Assembly: GCA_031400505.1 (NCBI GenBank)
Contig: JANNPZ010000040.1
Coordinates: forward strand, 30,626-94,625
Source: JAIYDJ01 sp031400505
Lineage (GTDB): Bacteria; Pseudomonadota; Alphaproteobacteria; Rhodobacterales; Rhodobacteraceae
DNA: 64,000 bases
Reading direction: 5' to 3'
Below the pieces are notes generated by a model, which worked only from the letters and a program-made list of their open reading frames with translations, was not told the DNA's origin and ran no database searches. Shown one piece after another: positions 61,816 through 64,000 of this stretch; the first letter of the stretch is position 1, and every line of letters begins with the position of its first letter. The translations under genes were made by a program, and so were the position numbers.

Positions 61816-63105
61816 ATGCACGACATCCGCGCCATCCGCGAAAATCCTGCCGCCTTTGACGCCGCTCTGGCCCGCCGGGGTGAGCCTGCGCAATCGTCGG
61901 AAATCCTGACCCTCGACGAAGACCGCCGCGCAATGATCCAGCTTGCAGAGCAGAAACAAGCAGAGATCAACCAGATCAGCAAACAGGCAGGCGCCGCCCG
62001 CGCCACAGGCGACACCGCCACGTTCGAAGACCTGCGCAGCAAGGTCAACGATCTGAAAGAGCTGGTAGGCACCTTGCCTGCACGCGCAGCTGACCTCGAC
62101 ACTGCCCTTCGCGATCGGTTGATGTCCATCCCGAACCTGCCCCTTGCAGAGGTCCCCGAAGGCGCGGACGAAAACGACAATCTTGAGATCAAACGCTGGG
62201 GCATCCCGCGCAAGTTCGACTTTCAGCCCCTGGAACATTTCGACATTGCGGGTGTCAAACCGGGCATGGATTTCGACACCGCGGCAAAACTGTCCGGTGC
62301 GCGTTTTGTGGTCCTGCGCGGAGCCGTGATCCGCGTCCACCGCGCGCTTGGCCAGTTCATGCTCGACACCCATATCGACGAGCATGGCCTGACCGAAACC
62401 TGGACGCCGGTGCTGGTCAAGGAAGAGGCGATGTATGGCACCAACCAACTGCCAAAATTTGCCGACGACAGCTACCGCACCACCAATGGCTGGTGGTTGA
62501 TCCCCACATCCGAAGTGACGCTGACCAATTCGGTCTCAGGCGACGTGCTGGACGCGGTCACCCTGCCCCGCCGCATGACAGCCCATACCCAGTGTTTCCG
62601 CTCCGAGGCAGGCTCGGCGGGCAAGGACACCACCGGCATGCTGCGCCAACACCAGTTCGAAAAGGTCGAAATGGTGACGATCTGCACCCCGGACACGGCT
62701 CTGGCCGAACATGAGCGGATGACGCGCTGCGCCGAGGCGATCCTGGAAAGACTGGAAATTCCCTATCGTACCCTCTTGCTGTGCACGGGCGACATGGGGT
62801 TTGGCGCACAGAAAACGCACGACCTCGAGGCATGGCTGCCCGGCCAGGGGCGCTTTCGCGAAATCAGCTCGGTCTCGACATGCGGTTCATTCCAGGCCCG
62901 CCGGATGAACGCGCGCTTCAAGGTCCCCGGCGGCAAACCCGAATTTGTGGCAACCCTCAACGGCTCCGGCCTCGCCGTCGGTCGCTGCCTGATCGCGGTC
63001 CTGGAAAACGGTCAGCAAGCTGACGGTTCGGTCGACTTGCCAGGCGTCCTGCACCCCTATCTGGGCGGCAAGACCAGCATCGCGTCAGACGGGACGTTGG
63101 TCTAG
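61816..63105 (+). CDS. serS: Seryl-tRNA synthetase
   Basis: This class II synthetase is 429 residues from MHDIRAIRENPAAFDAALA. The N-terminal tRNA-binding coiled coil is followed by motif 2 (FRSEAGSAGKDTTGMLRQHQFEKVE) and motif 3 (NGSGLAVGRCLIAVLEN), with EISSVSTCGSFQARRM typical of SerRS. In-frame upstream sequence covering the tRNA is not coding. The next gene begins directly after its stop. Confidence 0.97.
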   Translation: MHDIRAIRENPAAFDAALARRGEPAQSSEILTLDEDRRAMIQLAEQKQAEINQISKQAGAARATGDTATFEDLRSKVNDLKELVGTLPARAADLDTALRDRLMSIPNLPLAEVPEGADENDNLEIKRWGIPRKFDFQPLEHFDIAGVKPGMDFDTAAKLSGARFVVLRGAVIRVHRALGQFMLDTHIDEHGLTETWTPVLVKEEAMYGTNQLPKFADDSYRTTNGWWLIPTSEVTLTNSVSGDVLDAVTLPRRMTAHTQCFRSEAGSAGKDTTGMLRQHQFEKVEMVTICTPDTALAEHERMTRCAEAILERLEIPYRTLLLCTGDMGFGAQKTHDLEAWLPGQGRFREISSVSTCGSFQARRMNARFKVPGGKPEFVATLNGSGLAVGRCLIAVLENGQQADGSVDLPGVLHPYLGGKTSIASDGTLV

Positions 63106-63825
63106 ATGTCTTCCTTTCGTGACTGGCTGAAACCGGCATTGCTGGGGCTGGCAACGCTTGCCTTCGGCATCGCCCCCGCCCTGACACCACCCTTCACCGG
63201 CTATGACCCGGCAGTCTTCCCGTTTCGCATCGTTCGTCCGTCGATCCAGCCCGCAGGCTATGCCTTTGCGATCTGGGGCGTCATTTATCTCTGGCTCGGC
63301 CTGCACGCCGCCTTCGGTCTGACCTTCCGCCGCACCGATTCCGCCTGGGACGCCCCCCGATCCGCTCTGACCATCGCCATCGCCGTGGGCGCTGTCTGGC
63401 TCGCCATCGCCAATGCGGCCCCGATCACAGCCACTTTCGGCATCTGGATCATGCAGGCTGCTGCGCTCACCGCCTTTCTGCGCGCCGACCCCAGCCGCGA
63501 CCGATGGCTCCTCTCCGCTCCGCTGGCAATATTCGCAGGCTGGCTCACCGCCGCAGCCTCCGTGTCGACCGGCGTGGTGATTGCAGGCTACGGCTGGATG
63601 TCAGACACGACAGCTGCCTTGACCATGCTGGCGCTTGTCCTCTGCGTCACCCTCATCGCGCAAACGCGCCGCCCGCAGATGCCGGTCTTTGGCATCACCG
63701 TGCTCTGGGCCGTCGTCGGCATCATCGCTGCAAACTGGACGGCGAACCCGACGGTCGCCTACGCAGCCTGCGCCGGCGCGCTGATCCTTGTTGCGGGTCT
63801 TGGTGTGACGCAGACCCGACGCTGA
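63106..63825 (+). CDS. Polytopic membrane protein, tryptophan-rich sensory protein-like
   Basis: This 239-residue protein has about seven hydrophobic segments (LKPALLGLATLAFGIAPAL; YAFAIWGVIYLWLGLHAAFGL; and others). It carries QPAGYAFAIWGVIYLWL, which resembles the TspO/MBR-like group often annotated as tryptophan-rich sensory protein. Canonical TspO proteins are shorter (about 160 residues), so the assignment is loose. It starts on the base after the serS stop and is probably co-transcribed. Confidence 0.65.
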   Translation: MSSFRDWLKPALLGLATLAFGIAPALTPPFTGYDPAVFPFRIVRPSIQPAGYAFAIWGVIYLWLGLHAAFGLTFRRTDSAWDAPRSALTIAIAVGAVWLAIANAAPITATFGIWIMQAAALTAFLRADPSRDRWLLSAPLAIFAGWLTAAASVSTGVVIAGYGWMSDTTAALTMLALVLCVTLIAQTRRPQMPVFGITVLWAVVGIIAANWTANPTVAYAACAGALILVAGLGVTQTRR

Positions 63826-63827
63826 CG

Positions 63828-63880
63828 CTTTCATCTTGGCTGAAATATCCCACGGGGGTGCGGGGGTGTGAAACCCCCGC
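63828..63880 (-). repeat. GC-rich intergenic repeat, copy 2 (inverted)
   Basis: The reverse complement of this stretch matches copy 1 near 16.2 kb almost base for base (GGGGGTTTCACACCCCC, a second CCCCC block, GTGGGATATTT, GCCAAGATGAAAG). It sits at the 3' end of the membrane-protein gene and before the end of the convergent gene at the right edge. Confidence 0.75.
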
Positions 63881-63903
63881 TGGCCAGCCACAGCAGCCGT
63901 GCG

Positions 63904-64000
63904 TCAGTACTTCTTCACCGGATTGCCGATGTTCTTGCGCAACCGGCTTGGCGTGTGGAACATGCGGTCTTTGAACGGGTTATTCGACGACTGACTGCGG
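63904..64000 (-). CDS. C-terminal end of an unknown protein (runs off the right edge)
   Basis: A minus-strand frame enters from the right edge and ends in SNNPFKDRMFHTPSRLRKNI, then GNPVKKY and a TGA stop. About 32 residues are visible, with a basic tail. They are not enough to assign a family. It is convergent with the serS transcript. Confidence 0.55.
   Translation of the reverse strand, partial: RSQSSNNPFKDRMFHTPSRLRKNIGNPVKKY

Overview
The window is about 62-65% GC with dense, short-gapped genes. It reads as chromosomal DNA of an alphaproteobacterium of the order Rhodobacterales (Rhodobacter/Roseobacter group). Supporting signs are the bipartite 2'-deoxycytidine triphosphate deaminase, an OlsB-type ornithine lipid synthase, an LsrB/VtlR-type LysR regulator, a class II DAHP synthase, a gene-transfer-agent-type holin/endolysin pair, and a GC-rich intergenic repeat (GGGGGTTTCACACCCCC...GTGGGATATTT) of a kind I associate with this group. 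No rRNA operon, CRISPR array, transposase or integrated prophage is visible. Two tRNA genes (Pro-GGG and Gln-TTG) are present.

Layout. 0-8.2 kb: uup ABC-F ATPase, olsB, msrB, bamE, then yceD and the run rpmF-plsX-fabH-ihfA-merR (ribosomal protein L32, phospholipid/fatty-acid initiation, IHF alpha). 8.3-9.5 kb: tRNA-Pro and dcd. 9.5-15 kb, minus strand: argS, a SPOR-domain membrane protein, nagZ, scpA, scpB and a small ORF, with the last steps linked by overlapping start/stop codons. 15-17.9 kb: the holin/endolysin lysis pair, then ccmE and argC. 18-21 kb: murI, a lysophospholipid acyltransferase, and the LsrB/VtlR-like regulator followed by a candidate small RNA. 21-23 kb: an ECF sigma factor with C-terminal extension, a DGPF/YCII protein and a MAPEG protein. 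23-27.8 kb: purL, a cupin, bolA, a small membrane protein, grxD, a structured RNA candidate (6S-like), zapA and a coiled-coil partner. 28-35.6 kb: transketolase, a DUF808 protein, a 2H-type DUF1868 protein, a 47-aa membrane peptide just upstream of gap, a DUF1127-like peptide, gamma carbonic anhydrase, gmk and yicC.

35.8-40.6 kb: a PAS_5 protein, class II DAHP synthase, a GlxA-type AraC regulator, a DUF4189 protein and a PQQ-dependent sugar dehydrogenase homologue. 40.8-46.3 kb: a branched-chain amino-acid ABC transporter (livJ, livG, livF, a small secreted ORF, livH, livM). 46.3-52.3 kb, minus strand: a capsule polysaccharide protein, a PotABC-type transporter without a binding protein, and an OafA-type acyltransferase with an SGNH domain. 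52.4-54.9 kb: rpsI/rplM behind a strong promoter, an SseB protein and a broken uracil-DNA glycosylase gene. 55.3-58.4 kb: kpsT, kpsE, kdsA (capsule export and KDO synthesis). 58.5-64 kb: a BaiN-type flavoprotein, an SCO protein with two uncharacterised secreted Cys-rich proteins, tRNA-Gln, serS, a membrane protein and the end of one more gene.

Most of the window is core metabolism and housekeeping. The parts that deserve attention are the small RNA next to the LsrB/VtlR gene, the structured RNA beside zapA, the detached lysis pair, the SCO-linked Cys-rich secreted proteins, and several small uncharacterised proteins embedded in conserved operons.
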